The position numbers and the translations under genes were made by a program. The notes under the pieces were generated by a model, which saw nothing but the letters and a program-made list of their open reading frames with translations, ran no database searches and had not been told where the DNA came from. 64,000 bases of DNA from JBAYST01 sp034932745 (GTDB lineage Bacteria; Bacillota_I; Bacilli_A; RFN20; CAG-826). The stretch is taken from assembly GCA_034932745.1 (NCBI GenBank), contig JAYFOJ010000001.1, positions 1 through 64,000 of the forward strand, given 5' to 3'. Shown in pieces: positions 1-8,741 of this stretch (its first letter is position 1; every line of letters begins with the position of its first letter).

Positions 1-1236
1 CATTAAATCTCTAGCGAGTGTTTCAGGATTACAGGATATATAAACTATTCTATTAGGCTTCTTATTAAGTAAAGAAGACAAGAACACATCATCAGATCCG
101 TTTCTTGGAGGATCCATGATAACGATATCTAGTTTACTATCTAGATTATTGATGTATTTAGAGGCATCATCACAAATGAATGTCACATTATTAATCTTGT
201 TTTGTCTAGCGTTATTGATACCATCTTTAACCGCTGCTTGATTAATCTCTACGGATAGTACTTCTTTAACGTACTTAGCCATAATTAAACCAATAGTCCC
301 AACTCCAGAATAAGCATCTAGTAAGACATCATCTTTAGTTAACTTCGCGGCCTTGATAGCCTCTTTATATAAAACTTCAGTCTGAATCGGATTCACTTGA
401 TAAAAACTAGACGCAGAGATTTTAAAAGTAACTCCTAGTAAGGTGTCTTCGATATAACCTTTACCAAATAAAATATAGTTCTTCTCTCCTAAGATGACAT
501 TAGTCTGTCTTGTATTAACATTCTCGACAATTGTCGTAATTTCCGGATTAGCCTTTGTGATTGCTTTTATTAAGTTTCTTTGTCCTTCAAAGTTCGCTCG
601 ATTGACGACTAAAACCACCATTAAATCAGGAGTCGTATGACTGGTTCTAATCAAGACATGACGAATAACGCCTTCTCTTGTATCTTCGTTATATGGCTCG
701 ATTCGATTCTGTTTCATGATGAGCTTAATCGATTTAATGATTGGATGCGCTCTTTTGTCTTCGATAAAACATTCATCAATTGCGATGATTTCATGGCTTC
801 TTTCTTTATAGAAACCTGAAATAATATTCTTCTTTTTATCTAGACCTAGAGGTACTTGAATCTTATTTCGATAGTTATATGGATTGTCCATTCCAATACA
901 CGGTTTTACTTCGACATCTAAATGAGCAATTCTTTTTAAAGATTCCTTCACGCGATTAGTCTTATACATAAGTTGAGCGGAATACGCTAATTGTTGAAAC
1001 TGACACCCACCACACGAAGTGCAAACCTTGCATAAAGGTTCAATGCGTTCTTTAGAAATACTATATAGTTTTTTAACCTTGCCAAAAGAGACTCCAGCGC
1101 GAGAGTAATTAATAATAACATCGGCTTCTTCACCAATAAATAAGCCATCGATAAAGGCTATTTCTTTGCCAACTTTAATAACGCCCTTACCTTCACTAGA
1201 TAAGTCGACACATGTGCCATGTAATATTCTTTCCAT
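1..1236 (-). CDS. rlmD: 23S rRNA (uracil-5)-methyltransferase, RumA/RlmCD family (3' end cut by window edge)
   Basis: SAM-dependent methyltransferase that makes 5-methyluridine in 23S rRNA. I translated 412 codons with no stop. An N-terminal TRAM-like beta domain (about residues 1-55) is followed by a Cys cluster C69-x5-C75-x2-C78 typical of the 4Fe-4S site of RumA enzymes. Further on come the SAM-binding motif LDAYSGVGTIGL, the MDPPRNG motif and the catalytic-Cys motif SCNPETLARDL right at the window edge. About 40 residues are probably missing. The ATG follows the stop of the upstream M6 protease gene by one base (TAA-T-ATG) with GAGGAA as Shine-Dalgarno, so translation is probably coupled. 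Firmicutes RlmCD can modify U747 and U1939; which sites this enzyme uses is not visible. Confidence 0.93.
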   Translation of the reverse strand, partial: MERILHGTCVDLSSEGKGVIKVGKEIAFIDGLFIGEEADVIINYSRAGVSFGKVKKLYSISKERIEPLCKVCTSCGGCQFQQLAYSAQLMYKTNRVKESLKRIAHLDVEVKPCIGMDNPYNYRNKIQVPLGLDKKKNIISGFYKERSHEIIAIDECFIEDKRAHPIIKSIKLIMKQNRIEPYNEDTREGVIRHVLIRTSHTTPDLMVVLVVNRANFEGQRNLIKAITKANPEITTIVENVNTRQTNVILGEKNYILFGKGYIEDTLLGVTFKISASSFYQVNPIQTEVLYKEAIKAAKLTKDDVLLDAYSGVGTIGLIMAKYVKEVLSVEINQAAVKDGINNARQNKINNVTFICDDASKYINNLDSKLDIVIMDPPRNGSDDVFLSSLLNKKPNRIVYISCNPETLARDLM

Positions 1237-1237
1237 A

Positions 1238-2980
1238 TTAATTCCTCGTTATCGTTATTGTCGCTTTACTACTAGTCACTTCATTAAATGTAATGGTATA
1301 AGGAAATGTCCGTCCATCATCCATCGTGGTTGCCACCGAAGTCTTCGTAAAGAAACTCTTATAATCATTAAATGTAAATGCTGATCCAGTTATAAATAAA
1401 TCTTCTCTTGTAAGGTAATGTCTTTTATTGCTACTAGAATTACCAAAAGTATTAACTTTTCCTCTTTGAATGAGCGTTAATAATTGGAAATCATCAAAAC
1501 CAGGAACGCTGATATAAGAAGAAGCATCATATGAGTTATTCGCCCCAACGATAAAGTGTTCATAATTACTAGTCTTGACGTTATCGACAAGCGAACCACC
1601 TAATCCAGCGTGATTGGCGTCGACATCGCTTCCGTTATATCCATAGATTCTCGAATCGACGTGATAGAGTCTAACTCCACCTGTGCCCAAGGCACCAGAC
1701 CAGTTATACCAATCGTCTTTGTTATTACCATCTCTAGTAAATAACTCCATTAACATATATTCATCAAAGGCTGAACCATTCCAAGTATTAGGGACTGGCA
1801 CTAATAAACAATCTCCTGTTAAACTCGCAGGTCTTAAAGTAACTGTCGTCGAACTCATCTTGCCATCTACGACAATCGGTTTAGTCCATCCAACAGATAA
1901 CTTAGAATAACTATTCCAATCCATTACGTTATGAGATTGCATATCAGCTTGTCCGACATAGTCTCTAACACTATTACCGCTATCGCTATAGTCGTAATAA
2001 TCTTGAAGACCAAATATATGACCTTGCTCATGAATCGATGTTCTTGCACTAGAAACATGATTAAGAGCGGATATCGAATAAACATTCGCAACAGGCTTAG
2101 TATGGGTTCCGCTAGTGTCTTTCGTTTCGTACATATGTGGCCATAACGGAGTGTTCCAATCATAAGCGTAATAATTGGTAATAAGATGGATAGAATCAAT
2201 GCACCCATCACTATTGGTATCGTATTCACTCCAGTTTTGATTTGGATAATGGTTTTCAACCCAACTAACCGCTCGGCTAATAAGCACGAATAAACTTTGA
2301 TAGGTTCGATCAGCGTCGATTGCGCTCATCGTTAACGATGAACTAGTTTCACTATATACATCACTGACCATCCCTGTGATATTGAGATTACCTAACGAAG
2401 CCGTTTCATAATACGTCTTTAAAGAATTCCAACCATTTGGAGTGCTTTCTTTACTACCAAAATAATAATCATTAATACTGGCTAAGTTTGTGCTATTCCA
2501 ATACCCATATTCTGTTACAGTGCCAGGTTGTAGATTAATCGGAATCACTAACATCTTCTGTTTACCGGTTGCAGGGGCATAGTTAGTCTTAATATCACTA
2601 TTAACAAATGTTAATTCATCTGGAACATACGCTCCAGAAACGACTTTAATTTTATACTCAGCGTTATATTTGTTTTGATATGTCACCTTGAAGGTATAGA
2701 TACCGATTTTTTCAAAGGTATCAGTAATATCAAAAGACTCTCCATTTGGATCAACACAGTCATGGAAAGAAAAACTATCGCTTAAAATGCTATCCGAGAT
2801 TGTACTAGAATCAGATAAAATCGGGGTTCCTTGTCCGTATTTAGCATAGCTTTGTCCAATGAAGTAACTATTATTATCACTAACGGATAAAGTAACTTCA
2901 AAAAAAGGAAAATCACAACTAGATAGAAGAATTACTGGAGCCACTAACAAAAATGTCTTTTTAATAAAATTAAACTTCAT
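1238..2980 (-). CDS. Secreted M6-type zinc metalloprotease lipoprotein (copy 1)
   Basis: 580 aa. The signal peptide has a lipobox LLSSC with Cys22 as the predicted lipid anchor, so the mature enzyme should sit on the outer face of the membrane. An Ig-like beta region lies at about residues 28-115. The catalytic domain follows, with HEQGH (317-321) in the context HExxHxxGLxDxYD and a downstream Met-turn candidate at NVMDW (Met353), as in immune-inhibitor-A (M6) peptidases. A D-x-N-x-D-G-x-I-D loop at 254-262 looks like a calcium site. The gene is a clear paralogue of the one just upstream, 6 bp away, which suggests tandem duplication. Its Shine-Dalgarno overlaps the upstream stop codon. Substrates are unknown; protein foraging or host-protein cleavage is inference. 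Confidence 0.88.
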   Translation of the reverse strand: MKFNFIKKTFLLVAPVILLSSCDFPFFEVTLSVSDNNSYFIGQSYAKYGQGTPILSDSSTISDSILSDSFSFHDCVDPNGESFDITDTFEKIGIYTFKVTYQNKYNAEYKIKVVSGAYVPDELTFVNSDIKTNYAPATGKQKMLVIPINLQPGTVTEYGYWNSTNLASINDYYFGSKESTPNGWNSLKTYYETASLGNLNITGMVSDVYSETSSSLTMSAIDADRTYQSLFVLISRAVSWVENHYPNQNWSEYDTNSDGCIDSIHLITNYYAYDWNTPLWPHMYETKDTSGTHTKPVANVYSISALNHVSSARTSIHEQGHIFGLQDYYDYSDSGNSVRDYVGQADMQSHNVMDWNSYSKLSVGWTKPIVVDGKMSSTTVTLRPASLTGDCLLVPVPNTWNGSAFDEYMLMELFTRDGNNKDDWYNWSGALGTGGVRLYHVDSRIYGYNGSDVDANHAGLGGSLVDNVKTSNYEHFIVGANNSYDASSYISVPGFDDFQLLTLIQRGKVNTFGNSSSNKRHYLTREDLFITGSAFTFNDYKSFFTKTSVATTMDDGRTFPYTITFNEVTSSKATITITRN

Positions 2981-2986
2981 ATATAC

Positions 2987-4603
2987 CTATTTCGTGAATG
3001 TGATTGTCGCCGATGTTGCGCTTACGCTATTAAAAGTAATCGTATAAGGGAAGGCACTACCATCATCCATCGTGGTTGGTGTGGTTCCATTTTTATTTAG
3101 GAACTTACTATAATTTGAGAAATTAAAAGTGCTACCAGTTTTGAATAAGTCTGCACTTGATAAACCATGTCTAGCAGAACTAGATGTCGAACCAAAAGTA
3201 TTGGTCTTACCAGCTTGAAGAAGCGCTAATAAAGGATGATTTGAAGTACTAGCGACGTACATTCCATATGCTTGAGCCGCATAAGAGTTATTGCAAGCTA
3301 ATAGTAACTGTGATGAACTCGTATCAGTGGGAATTGAGTCAATGAATTGACCACCAGTGATTTTAACAACGTTCTCGCCATTATAACTTTCATTTTCGTA
3401 GTCACTGCTACCAAAACTATAGAGTCTTGAGTCGACGTGATACATTCTAACTCCACCAGTACCTAAACTTTGTGACCAGTCAGTCCAGTCATCAGAGTTA
3501 TTGCCGACTGGTGTAAAGAGTTCTAATAAGAAATACTCATCAAAGGCCGAACCATTCCAAGAACCAGGAACTGGCACCACGATGCAATCTCCACTTGTCG
3601 ACGCAGGATTGATTGTAATTTCTGTCGAAGCTTTTTCACCTGTTACGACATATGGTAAAGACCATCCAACTGTCATCTTGGAATAACTATTCCAGTCCAT
3701 CACATTATTTGACTGCATGTCCGCTTGTCCAACGTAATCGACATTTGAATAAGAATAATCGTAATAGTCTTCTAGACCAAATATATGACCTTGTTCATGA
3801 ATTGCCGTTCTTGCTCCACTGCTAGAATCGGTATGTCCTAAAGAAGACATCGAATAAACATTAGCGGTCGGATTAGAAAGTGTTCCCTTACTAGCGCCTG
3901 TATTATACATATGTGGCCACAAAGGTTCACTCCAAGATCCGTAACCATAATTGGTAATAAGGTGAACGGAGTCGATATACCCATCGTCATTAGTATCGTA
4001 GTCAGACCAGTTGGTCGTGTTATATGTCGATTCCGCCCATGAAACAGCCTCGCTAATTAATGAAAATAAGTTCTGATAGGTTGTGTCTTCATTGATGTCT
4101 GACATCGTCAGCGACGAACCAGTATACTTTGCGGTTACCATTCCGCTAATAGTGAGTTTACCAAACGATGCAGTCTCATAATATGTCTTTAAGGAATTCC
4201 AGTTATTAGGAGTGTCAGTCTTAGCACCAAAATAATACTTATTCAAATTAGACAAATCCGTAGTTGTCCATGTACTATAATCAGTTTCTGTTCCAGGATT
4301 GAGTTCAATCGGTATTACTAATACCTTTTGTGCACCAATTGCTGGAGCGTAACTGCTATTGATATCTTTCGATAACATCGATAATTGATTAGCCTTATAG
4401 TAACCATCTTGAGTAGTTATTGAGCTACTTGAACTAGACGATGTTTCGCTCGAATCTTCACTACTTTGCGATGATGAATTATTATGTCCACTACTACTTT
4501 GATCGTCATTAGAAGAACTATCGTGAGTGTATTTGATAAGCGTACATCCAGATAGCGACATAACACCAATTAACAAAGTTACTAACGCTGTTTTCTTTTT
4601 CAT
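2987..4603 (-). CDS. Secreted M6-type zinc metalloprotease lipoprotein (copy 2)
   Basis: 538 aa. The lipobox is SLSGC (Cys20). A very Ser-rich linker (about 29-61) follows, a typical surface tether, and then an M6-like catalytic domain. The zinc motif HEQGH is at 269-273 within HExxHxxGLEDYYD, the Met-turn candidate is at Met302, and a Ca-loop-like DTNDDGYID is at about 203-211. It lacks the Ig-like region of copy 1 and carries the Ser linker instead, while the catalytic domains match almost residue for residue. AGGAG lies 8 bases before the ATG. It is first in an operon with copy 1 and rlmD. An extended -10 promoter lies about 25 bases upstream. Confidence 0.9.
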   Translation of the reverse strand: MKKKTALVTLLIGVMSLSGCTLIKYTHDSSSNDDQSSSGHNNSSSQSSEDSSETSSSSSSSITTQDGYYKANQLSMLSKDINSSYAPAIGAQKVLVIPIELNPGTETDYSTWTTTDLSNLNKYYFGAKTDTPNNWNSLKTYYETASFGKLTISGMVTAKYTGSSLTMSDINEDTTYQNLFSLISEAVSWAESTYNTTNWSDYDTNDDGYIDSVHLITNYGYGSWSEPLWPHMYNTGASKGTLSNPTANVYSMSSLGHTDSSSGARTAIHEQGHIFGLEDYYDYSYSNVDYVGQADMQSNNVMDWNSYSKMTVGWSLPYVVTGEKASTEITINPASTSGDCIVVPVPGSWNGSAFDEYFLLELFTPVGNNSDDWTDWSQSLGTGGVRMYHVDSRLYSFGSSDYENESYNGENVVKITGGQFIDSIPTDTSSSQLLLACNNSYAAQAYGMYVASTSNHPLLALLQAGKTNTFGSTSSSARHGLSSADLFKTGSTFNFSNYSKFLNKNGTTPTTMDDGSAFPYTITFNSVSATSATITFTK

Positions 4604-4627
4604 TTTTTTCTCCTAAATGCCGTAGTT

Positions 4628-4636
4628 ATTATATCA
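4628..4636 (-). promoter_or_regulatory. Extended -10 promoter for the M6 protease operon
   Basis: On the minus strand the sequence reads TGATATAAT, a perfect TATAAT preceded by TGn, about 25 bases upstream of the ATG of M6 copy 2. No convincing -35 is visible, which suits an extended -10 promoter. Confidence 0.5.
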
Positions 4637-4674
4637 AACTATCGACTTAACCTATTAGTTTGTTCTTATTAAAT

Positions 4675-4697
4675 AAAAAAGTAGGGAAATCCCTACT
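4675..4697 (-). terminator. Rho-independent terminator after metG
   Basis: The minus strand reads AGTAGGG-ATTT-CCCTACT followed by a run of T. It lies just after the metG stop codon and separates metG from the M6 protease operon. Confidence 0.85.
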
Positions 4698-4700
4698 CTT

Positions 4701-6290
4701 TTAAGCCTTCTTTTGCATCATTGAAACGATATATTCAACCTCGAGCGGTTCATCAAGACGTGGGAATAATTGTTCTCCCTTTTGAACTTTAACACCATTT
4801 AATAGTTTCTCATCTTTGATGCTTCGATATGTTCTTTTGTTTTTTAACACTCCGATTTGATCGAGCAAGAGGTCAGCTTTTCTTGTTAGAATCGGTTGCA
4901 ATAAAATACCGGCGATGTATAACACTCTAATTAGATGCGTCATCGAAGACGCTAATTCGAGTTTCTTACCTTCTTTTGCAAGAACCCAAGGCATTGTTTC
5001 ATCGATGTATTTGTTAGCGCGAGATACTAACTTCATCACTGCCGCTACTGCCTCAGTCATGTGGAGATTATCGAAATTACTTTCGTATTCTTTAATCGTC
5101 TCCTCGATTAGAATTTCGATTTCGTTATCAAATGGGTTAATGCCTTTTTGATACTCTGGAATTACTCCATCGTAATACTTATTAATCATCGAAACCGTTC
5201 GATTCAAAAGGTTCCCTAGATTATTGGCTAAATCCATGTTAATTCTTTCAATAAACTGTTCTGGAGTAAATTGACCATCTGAACCGAATGACACTTCTCT
5301 AACTAGATAGTATCTAACCGCATCCACCCCATATCTTTCAATTAGTGGATATGGATCAATGGTATTACCTTTAGATTTACTCATTTTGCCATCTTTAGTC
5401 ATTAGTAATCCATGAACGAATTCTCTATCCGGTAAAGGAAGATCTAACGCCATTAAGAACATCGGCCAATAAATAGCGTGGAATCTAGTAATATCTGCTC
5501 CTAAAATATGGATCTTCTCTGATTTTTCATCGAGCCAGAATTTCTTAAACAAAGAATCATCTTCTTGAAGATACCCTAATGCCGAAATGTAATTAGTCAA
5601 AGCATCGAGCCAAACATAGACTACATGCTTTGGATTTTCGACAATTGGTACTCCCCAAGAGAAAGAAGTACGAGAGATACATAAGTCTTCTAATCCTGGT
5701 TTAATAAAGGTATTAATCATTTCGTTCTTGCGGGATTCTGGAAGAAGGAAATTAGGGTGTTCATCGTAATATTTTAAAAGCCGATCAATGTACTTCTTTG
5801 TTTTGAAGAAATACGCTTCTTCTTTTGCTTTTTGTACTGGGCGACCGCAGTCAGGACAAACATGATTTGGTCCAGTTTGAATTTCTGTCCAGAACGCTTC
5901 GCATTCTTTGCAATACCAACCTTCGTAGTGGCCTAAATAGATATCGCCATTTTCTAGAAGCTTAGTAAAAACTTTTTGCACAGTCTTCCAATGTCTTTCA
6001 TCAGTGGTTCTAATAAAGTCATCGTTTGTAATATCTAACGCTGACCATAGTTTTTTAAATGATACGACGATGTTATCGACAAATTCTTGTGGAGATAACC
6101 CCGCAGCAATCGCGTTCTTTTCTATTTTCATTCCGTGTTCATCTGAACCAGTTAAAAAGTATGTTTCAAAGCCACGCATTCTTTTGTATCTTGCAAGCGT
6201 GTCAGATAAAGTTGTGCAATAAGCATGCCCAATATGGAGTTTTGCACTTGGATAATAAATCGGTGTCGTGATATAAAACTTGTTTTTCAT
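4701..6290 (-). CDS. metG: Methionyl-tRNA synthetase
   Basis: 529 aa. It charges initiator and elongator tRNA-Met. The HIGH signature is at 19-22 and KMSKS at 302-306. A zinc-knuckle pair CKEC (127-130) and CPDC (145-148) lies in the connective-peptide insert. There is no C-terminal EMAP/tRNA-binding extension. I chose the start at 6290 because AGGAGG lies ideally upstream of that ATG; the reading frame runs 11 codons further but those would include the Shine-Dalgarno. The gene has its own promoter and terminator. In Bacillus subtilis the equivalent gene sits next to tatD near the origin; here it is about 38 kb from tatD on the other arm. No T-box is possible in the short leader. Confidence 0.97.
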   Translation of the reverse strand: MKNKFYITTPIYYPSAKLHIGHAYCTTLSDTLARYKRMRGFETYFLTGSDEHGMKIEKNAIAAGLSPQEFVDNIVVSFKKLWSALDITNDDFIRTTDERHWKTVQKVFTKLLENGDIYLGHYEGWYCKECEAFWTEIQTGPNHVCPDCGRPVQKAKEEAYFFKTKKYIDRLLKYYDEHPNFLLPESRKNEMINTFIKPGLEDLCISRTSFSWGVPIVENPKHVVYVWLDALTNYISALGYLQEDDSLFKKFWLDEKSEKIHILGADITRFHAIYWPMFLMALDLPLPDREFVHGLLMTKDGKMSKSKGNTIDPYPLIERYGVDAVRYYLVREVSFGSDGQFTPEQFIERINMDLANNLGNLLNRTVSMINKYYDGVIPEYQKGINPFDNEIEILIEETIKEYESNFDNLHMTEAVAAVMKLVSRANKYIDETMPWVLAKEGKKLELASSMTHLIRVLYIAGILLQPILTRKADLLLDQIGVLKNKRTYRSIKDEKLLNGVKVQKGEQLFPRLDEPLEVEYIVSMMQKKA

Positions 6291-6322
6291 TGGGAAATGA
6301 CCTCCTGAAATATCGCAAGACA

Positions 6323-6352
6323 ATTATATTATTCTTAATATAAGATATTCAA
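6323..6352 (-). promoter_or_regulatory. Promoter of metG
   Basis: On the minus strand a -35 TTGAAT (6347-6352) is separated by 18 bp from a perfect -10 TATAAT (6323-6328). It lies between the rpmE terminator and the metG Shine-Dalgarno. Confidence 0.6.
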
Positions 6353-6386
6353 TGAATATTAATCAGTGGCAAGAAAAATAAACACT

Positions 6387-6413
6387 AAAAAAGCACCCTA
6401 ACTGGATGCTTTT
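6387..6413 (-). terminator. Rho-independent terminator after rpmE
   Basis: Minus strand: stem AGCATCC / GGGTGCT (one G-U pair) with a 5-nt loop, followed by a T run. It lies 9 bases beyond the rpmE stop codon. Confidence 0.85.
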
Positions 6414-6421
6414 CTTTTGCC

Positions 6422-6637
6422 CTATTTATTGTTATTTTCAAGGCCGTATTTTTTATTGAATTTATCAACTCTTCCTTCTGACTGGACGAATCTCTTCTTA
6501 CCAGTGTAGAAAGGATGGCAATTTGAACAAGAATCAACTTTGATTTCATCAAGAGTCGAGCCAGTTTCAAATGTCGCACCACATGATGTGCATGTAACGG
6601 TGCATTTGTGATAATTTGGGTGAATTCCCTTTTTCAT
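6422..6637 (-). CDS. rpmE: 50S ribosomal protein bL31 (zinc-binding form)
   Basis: 71 aa, the usual bL31 length. It opens MKKGIHPNYH and carries a Cys pair in the CTVTCTSC segment plus CSNCHPFYTGK, the zinc-ribbon C+ form. It sits on the large subunit and contributes to an intersubunit bridge. The gene is monocistronic, with its own promoter, a structured leader and a terminator. The Shine-Dalgarno GGAAGGAG is immediately downstream of a leader hairpin, so folding could affect initiation. The Cys-free paralogue used under zinc starvation is not in this window. Confidence 0.96.
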   Translation of the reverse strand: MKKGIHPNYHKCTVTCTSCGATFETGSTLDEIKVDSCSNCHPFYTGKKRFVQSEGRVDKFNKKYGLENNNK

Positions 6638-6656
6638 AGTCTTTTTACTCCTTCCG

Positions 6657-6678
6657 CCTTAGACCTTTTAGTCCAAAG
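6657..6678 (-). promoter_or_regulatory. Hairpin in the rpmE mRNA leader
   Basis: On the minus strand CTTTGGACT - AAAA - GGTCTAAGG forms a 9-bp stem (some G-U pairs) with an AAAA loop, ending just before the rpmE Shine-Dalgarno. It could be an L31 autoregulatory leader, a class known in several phyla; I cannot match it to a covariance model. Confidence 0.45.
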
Positions 6679-6694
6679 TAAGTCGTGCCCAATG

Positions 6695-6724
6695 ATAATA
6701 CCATAGTGAATTGATTATAATCAA
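6695..6724 (-). promoter_or_regulatory. Promoter of rpmE with a palindrome over the -35
   Basis: Minus strand: -35 TTGATT (6719-6724), 18-bp spacer, -10 TATTAT (6695-6700) preceded by TGG. The -35 is embedded in a perfect 14-bp palindrome TTGATTATAATCAA (6711-6724), a possible operator. Confidence 0.55.
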
Positions 6725-6799
6725 CTAAAAGATATACCCACTGTTTTAAATAATAATTAACTAAACGAAAGCAATGAACAATACCGCGGAAAAATATTG

Positions 6800-7819
6800 T
6801 TAAGCGTTTTGCTTTTTATGATATTTTTCAAGTAAATATAGGTAAGCGGCTTTAAGTTCTAATCCGCATTTTTCAAGCGTTCTTTCTTCGACTAGTTTTT
6901 GTCCATTAGCGATAATCTGCGACTTATCATGACTCATCAAGTAATCTAGTTTTTCAATGAACTGGTCATTATTTCTAGCCTTATAACAATCTCTTCCATC
7001 TTCCATCCAATCGGAATAGACACCAATGTCTCTAACGATAACCGGGCAAGACGCTGCTAATGCTTCAAGAACGACGATACCCTCTGTTTCTTCGTAAGAA
7101 GGGAATAGCAAACACTCCGCGTAATGATATGCGCCTTTAATAATTGAATTGTCGATATAGCCAGGCATCAAAACGTTGCTTGGGCGATGTTTGATTGCCT
7201 TCTTAACATCATGAGAAATTAAATATCTTTGTAAGAAACCAAACCAAATAAATTTAATATCTGGTTTTCTTTTAGCGATTTCAAAGAAATCTTTTATACC
7301 CTTGCGGTTAAAAGGGAAGCCAACAGAAATAACGACCTTTTCATCTTTAATATTAAAGAATTTTTTAAACTCATCGACTTTTGTTTGATCAAAAGCGTAC
7401 TCTTTTGGGTCTATACCATTAGATACGTGAATCACTTCTGTACCTAGATTGTAATTATCAATGCAACGTTTTGAATATTCGGTTGGGGTAATAATAAAAT
7501 CTGCGTGTTTATAAAACCACATCAAGTTTGGATTAAACCAAATCGACATTAATTTCCAAGCTTTGAATGAGTCTTTAAAATCTTCGATAGTACTATGACC
7601 GTGAACGATTACTGGAATACCATGTTTCTTACAGTGTTTTAAGATTCTTTTTGATTTCATCCAATAAGTATTAATATGAGCGATGTCATAAGTGTCTTTT
7701 GGATCTAGTGTAAATTCGACTCCAGCGGACTTAAGAGCTTGCATCTGATGACGAAGAGCGCGTCCTATTCCGCTTTTCTTGATTGTGTTCTGATTTTCAA
7801 AATATAAAAGTACTTTCAT
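6800..7819 (-). CDS. Glycosyltransferase family 4 (GT-B fold)
   Basis: 339 aa. A GT4-type retaining glycosyltransferase that probably moves a sugar from a nucleotide donor to a lipid or envelope acceptor on the cytoplasmic face. Visible features are an N-terminal acceptor-binding Rossmann half, then HVSNGID, SVGFPFNRKG, and the donor-site EX7E motif within PSYEETEGIVVLEALAA. No membrane segment or signal is present. It resembles the diacylglycerol glucosyltransferase branch of GT4, but the acceptor cannot be read from sequence. A paralogue of similar length lies at 30217-31254. The gene stands alone. CGGAGT precedes the ATG as Shine-Dalgarno. Confidence 0.8.
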   Translation of the reverse strand: MKVLLYFENQNTIKKSGIGRALRHQMQALKSAGVEFTLDPKDTYDIAHINTYWMKSKRILKHCKKHGIPVIVHGHSTIEDFKDSFKAWKLMSIWFNPNLMWFYKHADFIITPTEYSKRCIDNYNLGTEVIHVSNGIDPKEYAFDQTKVDEFKKFFNIKDEKVVISVGFPFNRKGIKDFFEIAKRKPDIKFIWFGFLQRYLISHDVKKAIKHRPSNVLMPGYIDNSIIKGAYHYAECLLFPSYEETEGIVVLEALAASCPVIVRDIGVYSDWMEDGRDCYKARNNDQFIEKLDYLMSHDKSQIIANGQKLVEERTLEKCGLELKAAYLYLLEKYHKKQNA

Positions 7820-7886
7820 AATTACTCCGAATTAAGTTTAATCGTTAAAACGTCTTTTTTCATCTTGAAAAGTTTTAACCTATTTT

Positions 7887-7902
7887 TTATTACTAGTAAT
7901 AA
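7887..7902. promoter_or_regulatory. Perfect 16-bp palindrome between divergent genes
   Basis: TTATTACTAGTAATAA is perfectly self-complementary and lies between the glycosyltransferase and hemolysin III genes. It is a candidate repressor site. The rest of the 235-bp interval holds two small hairpins (7934-7960 and 7963-7976) and no gene. Confidence 0.4.
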
Positions 7903-8054
7903 CAACAAAAACTGTTTTAGTTATTCCACCACCAGTAGAGAACATTTTTAGCGTTCTACTTTGAGTTTTTTAACTCCCCTAGTAGTAAAGAAACAAGTAG
8001 GTTTTCAAAAAGTCGCTCTATCAATATAGTGAACTTAGAAAAAAAGGAATTATT

Positions 8055-8741
8055 ATGAGCATCTTAGAAATGAAGAACACATTAAAAAATCAACCGATCC
8101 CAACTTATTCAAAAGGAGAAGAATTATTTAACTGGGTTAGCCACATTATTGGCATGGCATTTGGACTAGTGGTTCTTGGACTAGCAATCGCAGCGTCGAT
8201 AATCGGCCAATTCACTCCGATTCAATGTATTTCTCTTATCTTCTACGCTATAACCATAATTGTCCTTTATGGTAATTCGACAATTTATCACGCTTTACCA
8301 AAAGACTCGACTTGGAAAAGACTTTTTAGACTAATCGACCATAACACTATATATTTACTAATCGCCGGAACTTATGCTCCAATCTGTGCTTTTGCCTTTG
8401 GCACCAGTAATATCGGACTTATTATTTTCTTGGTTCAAATCGTTGGTTTGCTCATTGGAACAATCCTGAACGTTTGCAATCTAAACGGTAAAATTACCAA
8501 GGTGGTAACAGTTATTCTATACGTCGTTATGGGCTGGGCTATTATGTTTTATTGGCCAGCGATGACAATGCTTCCTATCGCGTCCATGATTCTCATTCTT
8601 CTTGGAGGAATCTCTTATACCGCAGGGGTTGGATTTTACGCTGCTGGCAAAAAGAAAAAGTGGATGCATAGCATTTTCCACTTATTCGTATTAATCGGAA
8701 CAATTCTTCAATTTATTGGAATTGTCTTTATTATTATTTAA
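8055..8741 (+). CDS. Hemolysin III / PAQR-family membrane protein
   Basis: 228 aa with seven predicted membrane spans. The family's putative metal-ligand residues are in place: His79 in STIYH, Asp95/His96 in IDHNTIY, and His205/His209 in HSIFH near the C terminus. Bacterial members are named hemolysin III after a Bacillus cereus protein, but their function in vivo is not settled; the metal site resembles that of PAQR receptors, which can be lipid hydrolases. AAAGGAA precedes the ATG. The last 8 bases overlap the 3' end of the convergent metal ATPase gene, with no terminator between them. Confidence 0.87.
   Translation: MSILEMKNTLKNQPIPTYSKGEELFNWVSHIIGMAFGLVVLGLAIAASIIGQFTPIQCISLIFYAITIIVLYGNSTIYHALPKDSTWKRLFRLIDHNTIYLLIAGTYAPICAFAFGTSNIGLIIFLVQIVGLLIGTILNVCNLNGKITKVVTVILYVVMGWAIMFYWPAMTMLPIASMILILLGGISYTAGVGFYAAGKKKKWMHSIFHLFVLIGTILQFIGIVFIII

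Noticed and set aside
4429..4516. TCG/ACT-like simple repeat in the 5' part of M6 copy 2
   Set aside because: It encodes the poly-Ser tether of the lipoprotein; a coding low-complexity region, not a separate repeat element.
1238..4603. Tandem M6 genes as a toxin system
   Set aside because: Signal peptides and M6 motifs support secreted proteases, but there is nothing that shows toxicity, immunity or delivery.
6385..6582. 65-codon frame overlapping rpmE
   Set aside because: Out of frame with conserved bL31 and passes through the terminator.
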